Shown here one piece after another: positions 4,796-6,073 of a stretch of DNA of 6,073 nucleotides. Position 1 is the first letter of the stretch, and every line of letters begins with the position of its first letter. The position numbers and the translations under genes were made by a program. The stretch covers positions 1-6,073 of the forward strand of contig CAZKON010000040.1 of NCBI GenBank assembly GCA_964554415.1. Reading direction: 5' to 3'. The DNA comes from JAGVXD01 sp964554415. Lineage in GTDB: Archaea > Nanobdellota > Nanobdellia > Pacearchaeales > GW2011-AR1. A model generated the notes under the pieces. It was not told where the DNA came from and searched no databases. It worked only from the letters and a program-made list of their open reading frames with translations.

Positions 4796-5017
4796 CGCAG
4801 TTCTCTATACATCCCATAATTTAGGCGCTCAAAGCGTGTTCTTGCAACAAGTGTAATAGAACACGCACCGCAAAGATTGCGTGTCCCATCAGAAACCATT
4901 TGTTTCTGATGGCTTCAGGGATTTCTAATCTCTGACAGTGCTCAAAGACACATGTCTTTGACATGTCGGGAATTGCGCCCTCATAAAGGATATTTTTGGG
5001 ATGTATAGAAAATTGCG
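4796..5017. repeat. Imperfect 21-bp inverted repeat bounding the folded core
   Basis: Arms 4796-4816 and 4997-5017 share CTATACATCCCA and its complement exactly. With one G-U pair and one mismatch, 20 of 21 positions pair. The right arm overlaps the left arm of the hairpin at 5005-5051, so the two structures exclude each other. Related words are GCAGTTATCTAT (4751), GCAGTTCTCTAT (4797) and CGCAATTTTCTAT (5039). Confidence 0.65.
4916..4967 (+). repeat. Two-hairpin bulged-C motif, copy 3 (intergenic)
   Basis: Hairpin A is CAGGGATT / TCT / AATCTCTG (4916-4934) with one G-U pair. ACAG links it to hairpin B: TG (4939-4940), unpaired C4941, TCAAAGAC, loop ACAT, GTCTTTGA, CA (4962-4963). GACA/TGTC (4934-4937/4964-4967) can extend the stem. 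Below the bulge CG/CG of the other copies becomes TG/CA, a compensated change. CTT before hairpin A and ACAG after it are shared with the copy at 6024. Confidence 0.65.
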
Positions 5018-5114
5018 TTGATTTGAATAAGCTTTGTACGCAATTTTCTATCTGGATAATTGCAGAAAACGTACTTTAATTAATGCAATTGTCCATAGCC
5101 AATTGCCCATAAAT

Positions 5115-5123
5115 CTTTATATA
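5115..5123 (+). promoter_or_regulatory. TATA box for the DUF167 gene
   Basis: CTTTATATA is centred about 26 nt before the GTG at 5145, with an A-rich BRE-like stretch just upstream. Confidence 0.7.
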
Positions 5124-5144
5124 GAACAAAGACACTAAAAATCT

Positions 5145-5360
5145 GTGGAAATCACTGTAAAGGCGCGCTTTGAAGCCGGCAAGCAGCGCATAGAAAAATA
5201 TGCTCCTGACCAATACATTGCGTATCTTCAGTTCAAGGAAGATAAAGATACCTTGCAGGTATTGCGCATAGTTTTATCCCGCTATTTAGGTGTGCCTCTT
5301 GCCCGCATCCAGTTTAAGTCCAGAAACGAGATGAAAGACCATATCTTTATAATTTCATAA
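5145..5360 (+). CDS. DUF167 / YggU (UPF0235) family protein
   Basis: This is a 71-aa protein, slightly short for the family (usually about 75-100). The pattern MEITVKARFEAGKQRIEK, then a central beta strand (YIAYLQF), then a helix and YLGVPLARIQFKS (47-59) matches DUF167, where a V/I-K-V-P-pattern strand is followed by a helix and LGVPKSxIxIxSG. The usual glycine-rich turn after the last strand is replaced by RNEMKDHIFII. The molecular function of the family is not established. The start is GTG at 5145, placed at the expected transcription start by the TATA box at 5115-5123, so translation should be leaderless from a GTG. No ATG lies in frame before the next domain residues. It is followed by a separate promoter for the HD gene. 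Confidence 0.82.
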   Translation: MEITVKARFEAGKQRIEKYAPDQYIAYLQFKEDKDTLQVLRIVLSRYLGVPLARIQFKSRNEMKDHIFIIS

Positions 5361-5363
5361 GTT

Positions 5364-5371
5364 CTTTAAAC
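5364..5371 (+). promoter_or_regulatory. TATA box for the HD-domain gene
   Basis: CTTTAAAC is centred 24-25 nt before the ATG at 5392, starting three bases after the DUF167 stop. Confidence 0.55.
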
Positions 5372-5391
5372 CCTCTTCTCTGTATGTTGTG

Positions 5392-5946
5392 ATGCCCTCA
5401 CGACAAGATGCTCTTACTCTTCTTCAAGAATATGTGCAAAGTGAAAGCCTGCGCCTCCATTGCCTTGCCGTTGCCTGTGCGATGGAATCCTATGCCTTTT
5501 TTTTCAACGAAAACACTGACTTGTATTGGATCACAGGCCTCCTGCACGATTTCGATTATGAGCGTTTCCCGACACTGGAGCAGCACCCCTTTCAAGGTTC
5601 CAAGATTCTGCGTGAAAAAGGATACCCTGCTGAAATTATTGATGCAATCCTTGGCCACGGCGACCATACAGGCGTGCCACGCATCTCAAACCTGGCAAAA
5701 GCATTATTTGCCGTCGACGAACTTTCGGGATTGCTCGTAGCGCTTGCAAAAGTCCGCGCCGATCATTTCAGGACAATGTCCTCCGATTCCGTAGAAAAAG
5801 CGCTTAAAAAGAAAGGGTTCGCCGCAGCTGTCAACCGTGCTGACATCCAAAAAGGCATTCAGGAGCTGGGAGTTGACAGGAAAGAGCATTTTGAGCAGTG
5901 CATTGCCTCTTTGTCTGGGCATGCAGCAGAGTTGGGATTTTCATGA
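5392..5946 (+). CDS. HD-superfamily hydrolase (COG2316-like)
   Basis: This is a 184-aa soluble protein with the metal-binding HD signature: H23 (SLRLHCLAV), H52-D53 (GLLHDFDYE), H65, H89 and H92 (ILGHGDHTG), and D109 (AVDELSG). The family hydrolyses phosphate esters, often nucleotide monophosphates, using bound divalent metal; the actual substrate is unknown. The tail (VRADHFRTMSSDSVEKALKK, KGFAAAVNR) matches the COG2316 group of predicted HD hydrolases in length and order. The ATG at 5392 is preferred over the GTG at 5389 because either codon would be at the predicted start and ATG gives the usual N-terminus (MPSRQDALTLLQEY). Transcription is from CTTTAAAC at 5364. Three bases after the stop a long inverted repeat begins. 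Confidence 0.9.
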   Translation: MPSRQDALTLLQEYVQSESLRLHCLAVACAMESYAFFFNENTDLYWITGLLHDFDYERFPTLEQHPFQGSKILREKGYPAEIIDAILGHGDHTGVPRISNLAKALFAVDELSGLLVALAKVRADHFRTMSSDSVEKALKKKGFAAAVNRADIQKGIQELGVDRKEHFEQCIASLSGHAAELGFS

Positions 5947-5948
5947 AT

Positions 5949-6073
5949 GTCACAAAACCTTTCGGGTTTTAACCCCGCACTGAAGTGCGGGGCTTGTCGT
6001 GGTTTTGTGACTGCCGGGGACTTTGAGAATCACCTGATTCTCAACAGCGCTCAAGAACTGAAAGTTCTTGACG
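5949..6073 (+). ncRNA. Hairpin-rich region with bulged-C motif copy 2, cut by window end
   Basis: GTCACAAAACC (5949-5959) pairs perfectly with GGTTTTGTGAC (6001-6011), enclosing CCCCGCAC / TGAA / GTGCGGGG (5973-5992). After CTGCCGGGGACTT comes hairpin A, TGAGAATC / ACCT / GATTCTCA (6024-6043). ACAG follows, then hairpin B: CG (6048-6049), unpaired C6050, TCAAGAAC, loop TGAAA, GTTCTTGA, CG (6072-6073). The first stem could terminate the HD gene's transcript. The arrangement of a strong hairpin, CTT, A, ACAG and B mirrors 4886-4967, so this is probably a second instance of the same element. The strand is by analogy only, and no tRNA signature was found around it. Confidence 0.5.

Larger units (their letters stand above)
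4717..5094 (+). ncRNA. Dense nested-hairpin region, candidate structured RNA or palindromic element
   Basis: This is a gene-free stretch in which most bases can pair. Stems: 4717-4728/4751-4762 (12 bp); long-range 4796-4816/4997-5017 (20 of 21 pairs); GGCGC 4824-4828 with GCGCC 4975-4979; 4834-4841/4859-4866; 4869-4873/4877-4881; 4886-4896/4902-4912 (11 bp); the bulged-C motif at 4916-4967; 5005-5018/5038-5051 (14 bp); and 5054-5064/5084-5094 (11 bp). At three unambiguous non-Watson-Crick positions (4723/4756, 4919/4931, 5057/5091) the plus strand gives G-U where the minus strand would give A-C, so a plus-strand RNA is favoured. No good plus TATA box was found. No RNase P, SRP or C/D-box signatures are evident. 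A transposon-derived palindromic element is the main alternative. Confidence 0.5.

Noticed and set aside
4824..4866. Fifth copy of the bulged-C motif (GGCGCTCAAAGCG)
   Set aside because: The YGCTCA core and a following hairpin are present, but no TGACR partner closes the stem and no hairpin A precedes it. Here GGCGC pairs with 4975-4979 instead.
4717..5051. MITE with target-site duplication
   Set aside because: The ends share ATAGA/TCTAT words, but no duplicated flanking bases were seen; kept only as an alternative explanation.
4717..5094. RNase P RNA, SRP RNA or a C/D-box sRNA
   Set aside because: No GAGGAAAGUC-like element, no SRP helix 8 sequence and no paired RUGAUGA/CUGA boxes on either strand.
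5408..5740. Other frames inside the HD gene and shadow ORFs within the membrane-protein, kinase and ychF genes
   Set aside because: They overlap well-supported genes in other frames and have no promoter of their own or recognisable domains.
6012..6073. A tRNA-Leu-like sequence (GCCGGGGACTT with CTCAAGA as an anticodon loop)
   Set aside because: There is no D-loop GG or T loop, and the CTCAAGA lies in the arm of hairpin B rather than in a 7-nt loop on a 5-bp stem.

Overview
The window looks archaeal. Three of its four tRNA genes carry introns between positions 37 and 38, with bulge-helix-bulge (BHB) splice geometry, and none of the tRNA genes encodes CCA. Almost every gene has a TTTAWAWA-type TATA box about 25-29 nt upstream of its first base, so most mRNAs should be leaderless or nearly so. 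The archaeal-type YchF GTPase agrees with this. Several tiny membrane proteins, a DedA/VTT-like membrane protein and a UPF0200-like kinase suggest a small-genome DPANN lineage (Woesearchaeota/Pacearchaeota-like). That placement is inference, not proof.

Layout. 5-225 (-): tRNA-Glu(CUC) with a 148-nt intron. 268-879 (-): polytopic membrane protein. 914-986 (-): tRNA-Gln(CUG). 1073-1381 and 1378-1599 (+): two overlapping genes for small membrane proteins that are paralogues of each other. 1672-1790 (+): tRNA-Thr(GGU) with a 45-nt intron. 1840-2010 (-): short ORF, probably a gene remnant. 2013-2171 (-): tRNA-Ile(UAU) with an 83-nt intron. 2289-2840 (+): P-loop NMP-kinase-like protein. 2900-4075 (+): YchF GTPase. 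4078-4653 (-): unrecognised HTH-like protein, convergent with ychF. 4654-5144: a 490-nt gene-free region full of nested hairpins. 5145-5360 (+): DUF167/YggU protein. 5392-5946 (+): HD-domain hydrolase. 5949-6073: another dense hairpin region, cut by the window end.

The most unusual signal is a recurrent two-hairpin motif. It consists of hairpin A, then the core YGCUCA, hairpin B and a closing UGACR, which forms a stem with one conserved unpaired C. It occurs four times, always in the same orientation: inside the tRNA-Glu intron, inside the tRNA-Ile intron (antisense to both tRNAs), in the 4654-5144 intergenic region and at the window end. Arm sequences differ while pairing is kept, including a compensated CG-to-UG/CA change below the bulge. 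The copies outside tRNAs sit in larger folded regions. The 4717-5094 region also contains mutually exclusive pairings. I do not recognise this as a known RNA or mobile-element family.

The protein genes look like individually promoted housekeeping or conserved hypothetical genes rather than one pathway. The only clear operon is the overlapping membrane pair.
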